The notes below the pieces were generated by a model. That model was not told the DNA's origin. It worked only from the letters and a program-made list of their open reading frames with translations, and made no database searches. A stretch of 64,000 nt of DNA from a bacterium (lineage in GTDB: Bacteria; Auribacterota; Auribacteria; Auribacterales; Auribacteraceae), in assembly GCA_024233545.1 (NCBI GenBank), contig JACKPL010000007.1, forward strand, positions 62,001 through 126,000, written 5' to 3'. Shown piece by piece: positions 35,735 to 46,089 of this stretch. Position 1 is the first letter of the stretch. Every line of letters starts with the position of its first letter. The translations under genes and the position numbers were made by a program.

Positions 35735-36463
35735 ATGATTCAACAGCGAAGAACATCTAACCTTGTAATCACTGCAACGTATAATGAAGCGGAAAATATC
35801 CGGAGGCTTATTACTCAGATATTGAGTATTTCAGCAGTGGATATTCTTGTCATCGACGATAATTCGCCCGACGGGACAGCGCAGATTGTCTGTGAACTTA
35901 AAAAAAGCTGTCCATCGGTGCATTTGATTTTACGAGCAGGTAAACAAGGCTACGGATCCGCTTTTGTTGAAGGATTCCGTTGGGGTCTCGAAAAAGGGTA
36001 TCAGTGTATAATTACTATGGATGCGGATTTTTCACATGATCCGGTCTATATTTCGCAGATGCTTACGGCAGTTGCATGTGCAGGTGTCGTAATCGGGTCG
36101 CGTTATGTTGATGGAGGCGGTACACGAAATTGGGGTGTTCACCGCAAAATCCTTAGTTGGGCGGCAAATATTTATTCGCGCATTATTTTGTCTGCTGATG
36201 TCCATGACTTCACAAGCGGTTTCCGGTGTTACCGAAGAGAGGTTCTTGAACAGATAGATTTCGCGGCAATTACATCAAACGGCTATTCATTTCTTGAAGA
36301 AATTCTATATGAATGCATCCGAATCGGCACAACTATTTTAGAAATTCCCATTATATTTACCGATCGAAAATACGGAAAATCAAAAATAAATAAATCGGAA
36401 ATATTTAAAGCGATTATAAAATTGCCTGTCCTACGCCTGAAACAGCTGTTAAAAAAATTATGA
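35735..36463 (+). CDS. DPM1-like polyprenol-phosphate mannose/hexose synthase (GT2)
   Basis: 242 residues with a GT2 fold: VITATYNEAENI, VIDDNSPDGTAQIV (nucleotide site), the metal motif TMDADFSHDP, GSRYVDGGGTRNWG and a FTSGFRCYRREVL acceptor region. There is no C-terminal membrane domain, so it is the soluble DPM1 type. It makes the polyprenyl-phosphate sugar that GT-C enzymes use on the outer side of the inner membrane; two GT-C and two TMTC-like genes are in this window. It overlaps the convergent Gld-type gene by 6 bp. Confidence 0.92.
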   Translation: MIQQRRTSNLVITATYNEAENIRRLITQILSISAVDILVIDDNSPDGTAQIVCELKKSCPSVHLILRAGKQGYGSAFVEGFRWGLEKGYQCIITMDADFSHDPVYISQMLTAVACAGVVIGSRYVDGGGTRNWGVHRKILSWAANIYSRIILSADVHDFTSGFRCYRREVLEQIDFAAITSNGYSFLEEILYECIRIGTTILEIPIIFTDRKYGKSKINKSEIFKAIIKLPVLRLKQLLKKL

Positions 36464-38110
36464 GTGAGCAATAAGCTCTTCGTAAAGTTTGCGGCGCCGT
36501 TTACGAGAGAGGGTAAAGATAATACCGAAACAGACAGCTCCGGCGGCCATTCCAAAAATATTGATAAATCGGGCAAATCCTTTCGATGCATCGCTCATTT
36601 CTTTTATAGGGCGCTCCGTAATGCTACGGGTTCGAATGCCGATAAGCGCTTCTCCTTGAGTCATCCAATCGACGGCATTAAGAAAGAAGATGCCGTTTGA
36701 GCCGAACCGGCGGAGATTGTCTGATGTAATAAAGAATGAATTTCCTACTGCAAGAATTTGTGTAGCTGGGCTTTGAGTGATTATCTCGCGAGCCGAATCA
36801 TCAGGCAGTTCAACAGGCGGCACAGTTGCTGAGGAGTCATTATCTTTTAACGGTGCCGGGATTTCTTTGCCGGCAAAATATGAGGGAAACTCATTGGATA
36901 CAATCGCTGAAATAAGAAATTGCTTTTCTTCATCAGGTGGATGATTGAAATCTTGTTTAGGAGTTAAATTAAACCGCCCTTTTTGAACCCACGAATATTC
37001 GCTGGATTGAATCAGCTTTGTGACATCGGCATTTTTTAGTTTGAAATTAAGTATTTCAATAGAGCTTGTCCATGTAAAAGTGAGCGATTCAATTCCGCGC
37101 AATACCGGATTGTCCTGATCGAAGTTATTGCGGAATGCCTTTACAAAAAACGGGTATTGGACCGTTGTTATGTACTGGACTCTTCCGTCGGGTGATTCGC
37201 TGTATGTCAAACGGTCGTTGTAACGGTCGAGTACTAAATCGGTGTTGATGCGGATACCGTAGTGTTCAAGCAGTCCAAGCAAGGTGTGTTGCCGAGGAGC
37301 GGCAGATAAACCCGCCTCAAAATTAATGTCGATTGTATCCATCAAGACAATCAGTTTTTTGCCTTTCATGATAAACTGATCGATTTCGAAAAGGTCGCGC
37401 TGGGAAAAATCCTTTTTGGGGCCTGCAATAATCAAGGTTTCAATTTCATCAGGAATCGGTTCGCCGTTTGCAACAGACACAATTTCGGTTTCGTATTGTT
37501 GTTCAAGAGCGCCTTGAATTGCGGAAAAATCACGCCTTAAATCCCGCTCATCGTGCCCGGTAAGAAACCCGATTTTAAACACTTTGTTAGCGGTAACTTT
37601 TCTAATGGCTGACGTAAGATCATATTCAAGATTATCAATGTCCTGTACAATTGGAATAACTTCGGTTTTATCACCATAAAAAATTGCCATTCCAAGGTAT
37701 CCGTTTTTGACTTCAACCTTGTCTTTTTCCCTGAATGTCATCTGTACCTGCGGTATGCCGATGCTATGCACCTGCTGTTCAAGTTCGGGAGATGATGCAG
37801 GGTCTTCTTTTTTAACAACAATATTGCCGTTTGAATAAGCTCGGTATTCGTCGAGCAAGTCTCGTACAGCGCGTTCTCCAATCATCATAACCGGCGGCAG
37901 ATTTTTCGAAAAATAAAGTTTGATGGTTACCAAATCGTCTAATGTTTCAAGAATTTTCTTTGTCGGATCAGATATCGTAAATTGCTTGTTTTCCGTCAAG
38001 TCAATGCGGAAGAATGAGTTTACTGAAATACCGTTTATCAAAACAAGCACTCCAAGCACAATCAATATAAAGAGGGAAGAGTGAGTTGTTAATTCAAGTT
38101 TTCTTTTCAT
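36458..38110 (-). CDS. gldG: GldG-like ABC accessory protein
   Basis: About 550 residues from ATG 38110; the longer frame would overlap the preceding permease gene. There is an N-terminal membrane helix, a large DUF4350/GldG-type extracytoplasmic region (IKLYFSKNLPPVMMIGERAV, GYLGMAIFYGDKTEVIP, TSAIRKVTANKVFKIGFLTG, LIVLMDTIDINFEAGLSA) and a C-terminal helix with RKRRRK. It works with the GldF/GldA pair directly upstream. In Bacteroidota this trio is needed for gliding; elsewhere its role is unsettled. Confidence 0.85.
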   Translation of the reverse strand: MKRKLELTTHSSLFILIVLGVLVLINGISVNSFFRIDLTENKQFTISDPTKKILETLDDLVTIKLYFSKNLPPVMMIGERAVRDLLDEYRAYSNGNIVVKKEDPASSPELEQQVHSIGIPQVQMTFREKDKVEVKNGYLGMAIFYGDKTEVIPIVQDIDNLEYDLTSAIRKVTANKVFKIGFLTGHDERDLRRDFSAIQGALEQQYETEIVSVANGEPIPDEIETLIIAGPKKDFSQRDLFEIDQFIMKGKKLIVLMDTIDINFEAGLSAAPRQHTLLGLLEHYGIRINTDLVLDRYNDRLTYSESPDGRVQYITTVQYPFFVKAFRNNFDQDNPVLRGIESLTFTWTSSIEILNFKLKNADVTKLIQSSEYSWVQKGRFNLTPKQDFNHPPDEEKQFLISAIVSNEFPSYFAGKEIPAPLKDNDSSATVPPVELPDDSAREIITQSPATQILAVGNSFFITSDNLRRFGSNGIFFLNAVDWMTQGEALIGIRTRSITERPIKEMSDASKGFARFINIFGMAAGAVCFGIIFTLSRKRRRKLYEELIAHS

Positions 38111-38120
38111 ATTCTGCCTC

Positions 38121-38834
38121 TTACCATTTTCTGCTTTCAACTGATTTAACATTCATAAAAAGAAAAAAGAAGATGAATGAAAAATAATATATCAAATCAC
38201 GCGAATCGATGACGCCGCGCGAGATGCTCTCAAAATGCGAACCGATTCCGAGGAACTCAAAAAGAGGAACAAAAAATTCGGGTATTGAATAAAGCACAAA
38301 ATTTTCTCCTATAATCAAGAGAAAAAAAGAGCACATTAACGAAATAATAAAAGCGACAATCTGATTTTCTGTAACGGATGAAATAAAGAGCCCAAGCGCT
38401 AAATATGCGGCGCCCATAAGCAATACGCCAAGATATCCGCCGATGATCGGGCCCCAATCTGGAGCGCCTGTCACAGCAACTGTGATAGGAACGGATATAG
38501 TAAGGGCAATGCAGATAAAAAGAAAAATAAAACTGGCAATAAATTTACCGAGAACGGCCTGGAAATCTTTGACCGGCAAAGTCATTAAAAGTTCTATTGT
38601 GCCGAGTTTTTTTTCTTCTGCCCATACACGCATGGTAATGGCTGGAATGAAAAAAAGGAAAATCCATGGCATACGTGCAATGAACAGACGCATTGAAGCT
38701 TGCTGGTCAAGGAAATACGTGTTGAAAAACAGCCAGTTGCTCAATACTAAAAAAATCGTTATGAGTACGTATGCTACCGGTGAAACAAAGTAACTTTTAA
38801 GTTCTTTTTTCGCGAGAGCTGCAATAATGCCCAT
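38121..38834 (-). CDS. gldF: GldF-like ABC-2 permease
   Basis: About 237 residues from ATG 38834 (GGAG upstream), six membrane helices. The N-terminus KKELKSYFVSPVAYVLITIF, then PAITMRVWAEEKKLGTIELL and LPVKDFQAVLGKF are the ABC-2/GldF signature. It pairs with the ATPase at 38860 and the GldG-like protein downstream; the three run in the order A-F-G with gaps of about 25 and 10 bp. Confidence 0.9.
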   Translation of the reverse strand: MGIIAALAKKELKSYFVSPVAYVLITIFLVLSNWLFFNTYFLDQQASMRLFIARMPWIFLFFIPAITMRVWAEEKKLGTIELLMTLPVKDFQAVLGKFIASFIFLFICIALTISVPITVAVTGAPDWGPIIGGYLGVLLMGAAYLALGLFISSVTENQIVAFIISLMCSFFLLIIGENFVLYSIPEFFVPLFEFLGIGSHFESISRGVIDSRDLIYYFSFIFFFLFMNVKSVESRKW

Positions 38835-38859
38835 TCGATCTGTCTCCATCATTATATTA

Positions 38860-39789
38860 TTAGGAAGTCAATTTTAAGAAGATGTCTTCCATGCTTAAGT
38901 TTTCTTTGTGGATTTCGCTGAGAATCCAGTTATTTTTCACTGCGGCAGAAAAGAGTTGTTCACCGGGATCCGATTCAGTTTTTTGAGTGATAATTTTATA
39001 CCTTAAAAACGAATCCTGTGTATCGATAAGACGGAATTCTTTCACAAAATCCAATGTCGGCAATACGGATTCAATATCTTTTTTGAGCGCTTTTATTGAT
39101 GAATACAGTATTGTATCGCCTGCCGCTTGTTCTTGCAGTTCGCTGGGAGTCCCCGATGCGACAAGCTGTCCTTCATTTATAATGATTACACGGTCGCAAG
39201 TAGCTGATACTTCAGGCAGAATATGTGTGCTGAGAATAATTGTTTTTTCTTTGCCGAGTTTTTTAATGAGCTGTCGAATTTCTATAATTTGATTTGGGTC
39301 AAGCCCGGATGTAGGTTCGTCAAGAATGAGAATATCAGGATCGTGAATCATCGCTTGTGCCAATCCGACACGTTGTTTAAAGCCTTTTGACAATTGTCCG
39401 ATATCTTTTTTAAGTACTTCTTTCAAACTGCATGTCTCGATAATTTTTTTTATGCGCTGTTGACGCTGAGATATAGGAATTTGCCGCATTTGTGCAACAA
39501 AATACAAATATTCCTCTACCATTAAGTCTGTATACAACGGAGTGCTTTCCGGAAGGTAACCGATTCTTTTGCGCACATCCAACGGATTTTCAAGGATATC
39601 GAATCCGGCTACACTCACCGTACCGTCGGTTGGCGGTATGTAACAGGTAATGATTTTCATAGTGGTTGTTTTCCCTGCGCCGTTCGGTCCGAGAAACCCC
39701 AATACTTCGCCCCTTTTCACTTCAAATGAAACGTCTCTTACGGCTTGAGTTATGCCGTAGCGTTTTGAAAGATTTTTTACTTCAATCAT
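38860..39789 (-). CDS. gldA: GldA-like ABC ATPase
   Basis: 309 residues. Walker A GPNGAGKTTTMK, Q-loop YLPESTPLY, signature LSKGFKQRVG, Walker B ILILDEPTSGLD and H-loop STHI are all present; a C-terminal regulatory tail of about 80 residues is typical of ABC-2 exporters. It opens the A-F-G operon. Confidence 0.93.
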   Translation of the reverse strand: MIEVKNLSKRYGITQAVRDVSFEVKRGEVLGFLGPNGAGKTTTMKIITCYIPPTDGTVSVAGFDILENPLDVRKRIGYLPESTPLYTDLMVEEYLYFVAQMRQIPISQRQQRIKKIIETCSLKEVLKKDIGQLSKGFKQRVGLAQAMIHDPDILILDEPTSGLDPNQIIEIRQLIKKLGKEKTIILSTHILPEVSATCDRVIIINEGQLVASGTPSELQEQAAGDTILYSSIKALKKDIESVLPTLDFVKEFRLIDTQDSFLRYKIITQKTESDPGEQLFSAAVKNNWILSEIHKENLSMEDIFLKLTS

Positions 39790-39974
39790 GATCCGTGTTC
39801 CTTGAATTCAGAGCATGGTGTTTATTATTTATATTTCGGGTTTACATTATAGTAAACAGAATAGTTTTTTCAACATAAAAATTGCTGTGTTAACAGCTTT
39901 CACAAAAAACATTTTCTTTGATACGCCGAATAAATGGAGGTTCAAAATTTTAAGAATAAATTCTGAAAGAGATA

Positions 39975-41672
39975 TTAGAGGCTTGTTGAAATGTGAGACT
40001 CATTGTTTTGTTGTTCTTTTTCCGCAACACAGAGCGGCAGAGTAGCGGTAAATGCAGAACCTTTTCCTTCGCGGCTTTTAACAGAGATAGAACCGCCAAG
40101 TGATTCGGCAATTTTTTTTGCGATTGATAATCCTAGCCCTGTGCCTTCGGTAGACTGAACGACGTGATGTGCACCGCGTTTAAATTCAGTAAAAAGCATC
40201 GGCAGTTCTTCTTCCGGAATGCCAATGCCGGTATCGGAAACGGTTATATTTACCCACCCTCCTGAAGAGGAGCTACTGTGAAACCGACCGTCAGAATTGC
40301 CTGCAAGCGGTTCTATAGATGGTTGGATGAGTATCTGAACCGTACCTCCTTCAAGAGTATATTTTAATGCGTTGCTCATGAGATTATCCATAATCTTAAA
40401 TATCTTTTCGCGTGTTCCCGTTACATAAAGAGGAATACGATGAAAATCATGGCTTATCGTAATCGTTTTTTGCAGGGCAAGGTTTTGATGAAAAACGATA
40501 GCTTCCCGGACAATACTCTGAATATGGATGGTTTCCGAACGGGAATCGAGTTCATAATCAGCTTTGCTTATATCGAGTAGGCTGAGTATTAAAGAACGAA
40601 GGCGGTTACTGCCGTTGCGGATAAGATCGATGAGGCGAAGTTGCTGGTCATTCATTTCTCCCGCCATGCTGTCGGCAAGTATGCTAATAGAGCCCATGAT
40701 TAAATTAAGAGGGTTCTTAATTTCATGCGATGCGGCAGAAAAAAACTCGGATTTAATTTTCCGCAGTTCCTCAAGCGCAATAAGGCGTTTCATGAGAGAA
40801 CGGTCTTTGCATAAGAGAATAATGCCGGTGGTTTTACCGTCGGCATCCTGCATTTGAGATGCTGAAACAGCAATAGGAATTCGGTATTTGCCGTGCATCA
40901 GGTGTTCGCATTCCGTTTCAATTACGTAGGCATTTTGAGTGATTCTCCGTTGGATGATGTCTATCGCTTTGGAAATTGAAGAAGAAAAAACGGTATGGTA
41001 ATCTTTGCCGAGCGCTTGTGCATGGCGTATTTCAAATAATAATTCTGCCCCTGAACTGAATGTGGAAATTCTGTTTTCAGTATTGATTGTAACAATGCCG
41101 TGCACCATATTTTCAAGACAATTCGATACATATGATTTTGTCTCTTCAAATGCTTCCCGCAATGTTTGAATTTGTTGTTCATGAGAATGATGGGCAAGAA
41201 ACTGCGCAAAATAATTACATACTATCAGGATTGATTTTTGAGCCGGTGATAAGAGTGATGTAAACCGCGCCCTGCTGAGTTTTATAGCAAGAAACCCAAT
41301 TTTCAAAGAATAACTCTGAAGAGGAATGATAAAATCGATTTCCTTTTTACGGTGTTCAGGCACTGTAAGGTTATATGCTGGGAATATACATGGCGAGCGC
41401 ATGTCCCATATCGTTTCAATATCTGAAGGAGATAAGTATGATGGTATTTGTTCTTGGAAAGTACTGGTATCCAAATCAAACTGTAGCGAATAGGCAATGG
41501 CAGGTTTATGAGTGTCAAAAAAAAATGTTGCAAGGGTTTTTATTGGAATTATATCTGATAAACGTTCGGCGAATAGTGCGTATCCTTCTTTGAGGGTGTT
41601 GCACTGGTTCATCTGATCCATCAGAGAAATGCAGTGGGCAATCAGGTGTTCGGCTGTGCTGGTATCGTTCAT
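39975..41672 (-). CDS. sensor histidine kinase (GAF-PAS-HisKA-HATPase)
   Basis: 565 residues from ATG 41672 (GAGG upstream). A GAF-like N-terminal sensor (residues about 20-190), a PAS domain (about 200-320, ENMVHGIVTINTENRISTF), the HisKA phosphoacceptor in ASHEIKNPLNLIMGS, and HATPase_c with NLMSNALKYT, DTGIGIPEEELPMLF and GTGLGLSIAKKIAESLGG. There is no membrane helix, so it senses a cytoplasmic signal. No response regulator is adjacent. Confidence 0.92.
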   Translation of the reverse strand: MNDTSTAEHLIAHCISLMDQMNQCNTLKEGYALFAERLSDIIPIKTLATFFFDTHKPAIAYSLQFDLDTSTFQEQIPSYLSPSDIETIWDMRSPCIFPAYNLTVPEHRKKEIDFIIPLQSYSLKIGFLAIKLSRARFTSLLSPAQKSILIVCNYFAQFLAHHSHEQQIQTLREAFEETKSYVSNCLENMVHGIVTINTENRISTFSSGAELLFEIRHAQALGKDYHTVFSSSISKAIDIIQRRITQNAYVIETECEHLMHGKYRIPIAVSASQMQDADGKTTGIILLCKDRSLMKRLIALEELRKIKSEFFSAASHEIKNPLNLIMGSISILADSMAGEMNDQQLRLIDLIRNGSNRLRSLILSLLDISKADYELDSRSETIHIQSIVREAIVFHQNLALQKTITISHDFHRIPLYVTGTREKIFKIMDNLMSNALKYTLEGGTVQILIQPSIEPLAGNSDGRFHSSSSSGGWVNITVSDTGIGIPEEELPMLFTEFKRGAHHVVQSTEGTGLGLSIAKKIAESLGGSISVKSREGKGSAFTATLPLCVAEKEQQNNESHISTSL

Positions 41673-41828
41673 TACCGTATCCTCTATGGGTACATACAAG
41701 TTTATTGAAATAAGTATGCATAAATGATACCACATCCTTTAATCAGGTGTATTGAGGAATTCCCGTAAACAAATGAACAGACGGTTTTGTATTTAAACGC
41801 GACAGCACGAATTATACAATGTCGTTTT

Positions 41829-43091
41829 TTATATCATTGTTCCCGGAGAAATAACTGCATTTTTTGGGATTATAACAATACCGTCGCGAATATAATAATT
41901 CGCGAAATCGCCATTATCGAAACCCTCCTTTGACGTAATAATAGTTCCATCGCCGATACGAGCGTTTTTGTCGATTATTGTTCGGTGAATTGTGCAGTTC
42001 TTTCCAATACCGCGCGGCCCGCGCGAGTCGGTAGGGGAATCTTCAAGATGGTCCATTCCCATAATGATCGAATCATATATTGAAGACCCTTGGGAAATGA
42101 TTGACCGAATACCGATAACGCTATTGTGGATTTCCGATCCTTCAATGATGCATCCTTCCGATACGATAGAATCGACAATATTGCAGTTTGCAAGCCGTGA
42201 AGGAGGCAGAAAACGAGGATGAGTGTACACTGGGCTTGACGGGTCGAAGAAATTAAATTTCGGATTTTTCTTTGTCATTTCCAAGTTGGCTTCGTAAAAT
42301 GAACTTATAGTACCTATATCTTCCCAATATCCTTCAAACGGGTAGGCATACACATTGCGTGTTTTGATGCAGTCCGGTATGATGTGTTTCCCGAAATCGG
42401 TTTTATCGTTGTTGAGCACTTCATCGATTATATTGCGGTTAAAGACGTAAATCCCCATGGATGCAAGGTATTTTTTATCGGGGTGGACATCGGTTGTTTC
42501 CGAAAAGAATTTCCAGTTCGATACGCGGTAATCTTTGAGAATTTTAGGGTCGGTTGGTTTTTCGAAAAAATTGGTTATCTGGCCGGACTTGTTGACTTTC
42601 AATATGCCGAACCCGCTTGTTTTTTCTTCTTCAACCGGTAATACAGATACGGTAATTTCGGCATTTTTTTCTATATGGTATTCGAGGATCGAATTGAAGT
42701 TCATTCTGTACAGTTGGTCGCCGGAGAGAATGAGAATATAGTCGATGGAAGGGTCGGCAAAATGGCGCAGGTTTTTGCGTACCGCATCGGCGGTTCCCTG
42801 ATACCACATTTCGCTTGTCAATGTTTGTTCTGCGGGAAGAATGTCGATATATCCGTTTGAAAATATGTCGAAACTAAAACTTCTATTGATATGCATATGC
42901 AGTGATGCGGTATTGAATTGTGTTAGAATATAAATCTTCTTTATATCAGAGTTTAAACAATTGCTGATCGGTATGTCGACAAGGCGGTATTTCGCGCCGA
43001 GCGGGACAGCAGGTTTAGACCGGTCTTTTGTGAGAGGAAATAGACGCGTTCCACGTCCTCCGCCCATAATTACTGCTAGCACACGCCTCAT
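41829..43091 (-). CDS. glgC: glucose-1-phosphate adenylyltransferase
   Basis: 420 residues. MGGGRGTRLFPLTKDRSKPA is the nucleotide and effector site; ILSGDQLYRMN, WYQGTADAVR, YWEDIGTI and the C-terminal left-handed beta-helix repeats (IVSEGCIIEGSEIHNSVIG) complete the family. It makes ADP-glucose for glycogen. It is the third gene of an operon behind DAHP synthase and a TMTC-like protein, a mixed grouping. Confidence 0.96.
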   Translation of the reverse strand: MRRVLAVIMGGGRGTRLFPLTKDRSKPAVPLGAKYRLVDIPISNCLNSDIKKIYILTQFNTASLHMHINRSFSFDIFSNGYIDILPAEQTLTSEMWYQGTADAVRKNLRHFADPSIDYILILSGDQLYRMNFNSILEYHIEKNAEITVSVLPVEEEKTSGFGILKVNKSGQITNFFEKPTDPKILKDYRVSNWKFFSETTDVHPDKKYLASMGIYVFNRNIIDEVLNNDKTDFGKHIIPDCIKTRNVYAYPFEGYWEDIGTISSFYEANLEMTKKNPKFNFFDPSSPVYTHPRFLPPSRLANCNIVDSIVSEGCIIEGSEIHNSVIGIRSIISQGSSIYDSIIMGMDHLEDSPTDSRGPRGIGKNCTIHRTIIDKNARIGDGTIITSKEGFDNGDFANYYIRDGIVIIPKNAVISPGTMI

Positions 43092-43119
43092 GGTTTTGCT
43101 CCTCTTTTAGTAGTAAAAT

Positions 43120-44880
43120 TTAATTCTGGATTTTTAACATTTTTTCTAAAGATTGCAAGTGTTTTTTTGGTGTTTCATAGTTTGGGTCAATTTCAAGAGC
43201 TTTTTGCCAAAAATACCGAGCTTGATCGGTTAAACCGACATTTGCATATAAACTGCCGACATTGACGTACCCTTCTTTAAATTGCGGGTTCACATCAATT
43301 GCTTTGCGCCAGTAATATTCTGCTTGTTTAAGGTTGTTTCGTTTAATATAAAACGAACCGAGTGCGTTGTATGCTTTATAATGCTTCGGTTCTATGGCGA
43401 TACATCGTTCCAAATGAGCTAGGGCTTTTTCATCGTTTCCAACGTTATCATAAGCGATGCCTATATTATAGTGTATGAGCGGATTGTTAGATTGGTATGA
43501 CAATGCTATTTTGTAATACGCTATGGCTTCTTCGTTATTGCCTTGATCTACATACAGTCTGCCGAGGTTGATATACGAATCAACATAATCTCTATTTTCT
43601 TTCAATGATTTTTTGTAGCATTTTATAGCATCGGTATAACGGTTGCGCATATGGTATGCATGCCCAAGACTAAAGTACGCTTCGGCAAGCCATGGATTGT
43701 GTTTTGCCGTATAAAACCAGAGCGCGAGGTTATGTTTCCAAATCGAATTGCGCAGTACGGTTCGAATGCTGAATATCGATAAGATACAACATATAATAGC
43801 AACAGAATAGATTCTGTACCGTCCGGAAAACGGTGTGGTAATAAGGAGAGCAAGGCAGTAACAGAATATGCTTGCAGGCATATATGCGTACCGTTCTGCA
43901 ATGATGTGGCGAATGGGATAGATATTCATAACGGGCGAAAACAGCGAAAACGATATCAAAAATAATAACAGAGCGGTTCTTTTTTTTTCTGGCTTTAGAA
44001 GAAAAAAGTATCCGATTCCTATAAGTAAAGCAGTGATACATAATAGAACATCGCCGGCATGGTGAAATAATAACCGTGGATAATATAATGCCCTCAGTTC
44101 AATGGGAAAGAAGTAGAGTTGCCAATACGCAAGTAATATTTTACATGCCGTTAGACCATTAAAACGAGTAAGCTGTGCTGTATCATGAGGATTGTTCATA
44201 ATAGTAAACCTGAGCATAAAAAACAGAAGCGCTATAAGTATAATTGCAGTAAGAATAAATATAAAATTAAACAGCACCGCAGGTTTTTTGCGGGTAAAAA
44301 CCTCATAGATTCCTATTGCGGGGATAAATGCTATGCCCATCTCTTTTGCTAAAAGCGAAAAAACGAATGCAGGCAGAATAACCGCGAACCAACTGATCCG
44401 GTTGCTGTTTCTAAATGAGATATAGCCCCACAATGCAAGCACAAAAAAGAGCGTTGATTGTATGTCTTCCCTAAATGTTATAGAACAAACCGCTTCTGTT
44501 AATACAGGGTGACAGCCGAAAATAATGCCGCCGATCATAAGGATTGTCTGATCAACAATGAATTTGCGGGCCAACATCAATGTTGCGAAAAGAACCGTCA
44601 GATGTAAAATCAGGTTTGTAAGATGGTAGCCGAATGGATTTTTGCCCCAGACCTGATAATCGATAAAATAACTTAAGGTTACAAGCGGCCGGTAAGATTG
44701 TTCTCCCGCTCCGTTAAAGTAATCCCGAGAAAAAAATGCTCTAAGGTTATCCCATGATGTTATGAAATCGTTCTCAACAATAACGCTGACATCATCATAT
44801 GCAAATTGATTATTGAGAGTATTTGCATACGTTAGAAGAGTTAAGAAAACAATGATGCAATAACAAAGGGATTTTTTCAT
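43120..44880 (-). CDS. TMTC-like membrane protein with TPR repeats
   Basis: 586 residues. The first part has about ten membrane helices and the motifs NQFAYDDVSVIVENDFI and FGCHPVLTEAVCSITFRED, the bacterial counterpart of the acidic loop of TMTC O-mannosyltransferases. The last 200 residues hold five or so TPR repeats (AEAYFSLGHAYHMRNRYTDA, SYINLGRLYVDQGN, IHYNIGIAYDNVG, AYNALGSFYIKRNN, GYVNVGSLYANVG). It is expected to bind polyprenyl-phosphate sugar and an acceptor protein. The start codon overlaps the DAHP synthase stop (ATGA). A second paralogue is at 59505. Confidence 0.88.
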   Translation of the reverse strand: MKKSLCYCIIVFLTLLTYANTLNNQFAYDDVSVIVENDFITSWDNLRAFFSRDYFNGAGEQSYRPLVTLSYFIDYQVWGKNPFGYHLTNLILHLTVLFATLMLARKFIVDQTILMIGGIIFGCHPVLTEAVCSITFREDIQSTLFFVLALWGYISFRNSNRISWFAVILPAFVFSLLAKEMGIAFIPAIGIYEVFTRKKPAVLFNFIFILTAIILIALLFFMLRFTIMNNPHDTAQLTRFNGLTACKILLAYWQLYFFPIELRALYYPRLLFHHAGDVLLCITALLIGIGYFFLLKPEKKRTALLLFLISFSLFSPVMNIYPIRHIIAERYAYMPASIFCYCLALLITTPFSGRYRIYSVAIICCILSIFSIRTVLRNSIWKHNLALWFYTAKHNPWLAEAYFSLGHAYHMRNRYTDAIKCYKKSLKENRDYVDSYINLGRLYVDQGNNEEAIAYYKIALSYQSNNPLIHYNIGIAYDNVGNDEKALAHLERCIAIEPKHYKAYNALGSFYIKRNNLKQAEYYWRKAIDVNPQFKEGYVNVGSLYANVGLTDQARYFWQKALEIDPNYETPKKHLQSLEKMLKIQN

Positions 44881-45911
44881 TCGGGTAACGGCAGAGCCCT
44901 TCCGCTTGCCTGTGCAATTTTTTGCAGTGACTGCATTAGCGCGGCAAATTTATCGGGCAATAATGCTTGCGGGCCGTCGGATAACGCTTCGTGCGGGTTT
45001 GGATGAACCTCAATCATAAGCCCATCAGCGCCAGCCGCTAATCCGCCGCGTGCCAAAGGCGCAACGAGGCTCCATTTGCCTGCCGCATGGCTTGGATCGA
45101 CAATAATCGGCAAGTGGGTTTCGTATGAGAGAACCGCTACTGCGCCTATGTCGAGCGTGTTGCGTGTTGCCGTTTCGAACGTTCTAATTCCGCGTTCACA
45201 GAGAATAACGTTATAGTTGCCTTGAGACAAAATGTATTCAGCTGACATAAGAAATTCTTTGATGGTATTTGCTAAGCCTCGTTTCAGCATAACAGGTTTT
45301 TTGATTTTTCCGACTTCTTTCAATAATCCGTAGTTCTGCATGTTTCTTGCGCCGATTTGTAAAATGTCGGTATATGATGTGACAAGCGCAACATCTTGTT
45401 CTCTGAGCACTTCAGTGATAACCGGCATTGCAAATGCGTCGCCTGCCTCGCGCAGGAGTTTCAGCCCTGTTTCTCCGAGCCCTTGGAATTCGTATGGCGA
45501 TGTGCGTGGTTTATAAGCTCCGCCGCGCAGAATTTTTGCACCTGCTTTTTTGACTGCTTCTGCTGTGTGAAAAATTTGTTCGCGTGTCTCAACCGAACAC
45601 GGCCCTGCAATAACAACAATCTCATTGCCGCCAATGGCGATGGATTCGGATATCTTGATGCAGGATTTTTCTTTTTTTATTTCGGTGCTTGCAAGTTTAT
45701 AAGGCTTGACAATGGGAATGACTTGTTCTACACCGGGTTCCTGTGCCAGCGCGTCCATTAAATGCCATTTTGTTTTTTCATCGCCGATAGCGCCGATGAC
45801 TGTTCGTTCAACGCCAAAAATCGGATGGGGTTGGTACCCGAAATTTTCGATTTCCCGAATGATGTGGTCTATCTGAATTTGCAGTGCTCCGGCTTTCATT
45901 ACGACAATCAT
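44877..45911 (-). CDS. aroF: 3-deoxy-7-phosphoheptulonate synthase (DAHP synthase, type with ferredoxin-like domain)
   Basis: 344 residues. A ferredoxin-like N-terminal domain (residues 1-80, MIVVMKAGALQIQIDHIIRE) carries feedback control; the KDO8P-type barrel has VVIAGPCSVETREQI, RGGAYKPRTSPYEFQGLG, GARNMQNYGLLKE, LKRGLANTIKEFL and IVDPSHAAGK. It starts the shikimate pathway. It is followed directly, with a 4-bp overlap, by a TMTC-like gene. Confidence 0.95.
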   Translation of the reverse strand: MIVVMKAGALQIQIDHIIREIENFGYQPHPIFGVERTVIGAIGDEKTKWHLMDALAQEPGVEQVIPIVKPYKLASTEIKKEKSCIKISESIAIGGNEIVVIAGPCSVETREQIFHTAEAVKKAGAKILRGGAYKPRTSPYEFQGLGETGLKLLREAGDAFAMPVITEVLREQDVALVTSYTDILQIGARNMQNYGLLKEVGKIKKPVMLKRGLANTIKEFLMSAEYILSQGNYNVILCERGIRTFETATRNTLDIGAVAVLSYETHLPIIVDPSHAAGKWSLVAPLARGGLAAGADGLMIEVHPNPHEALSDGPQALLPDKFAALMQSLQKIAQASGRALPLPE

Positions 45912-46089
45912 ATAAGGTACCTCCTCACGACCTGAAAAACCATTTTAATGAGTAAAAGAGTATCATACCACAGAGATGTTTTGTTAAACAAACGAATAAA
46001 TGAGTATTCTAACTGAAGAAAAGTAAAGTATGAGGTAAAAAAACCGATTATTTATATGATTTATAGTAAAAATGCTGGGGGCGGCAGAA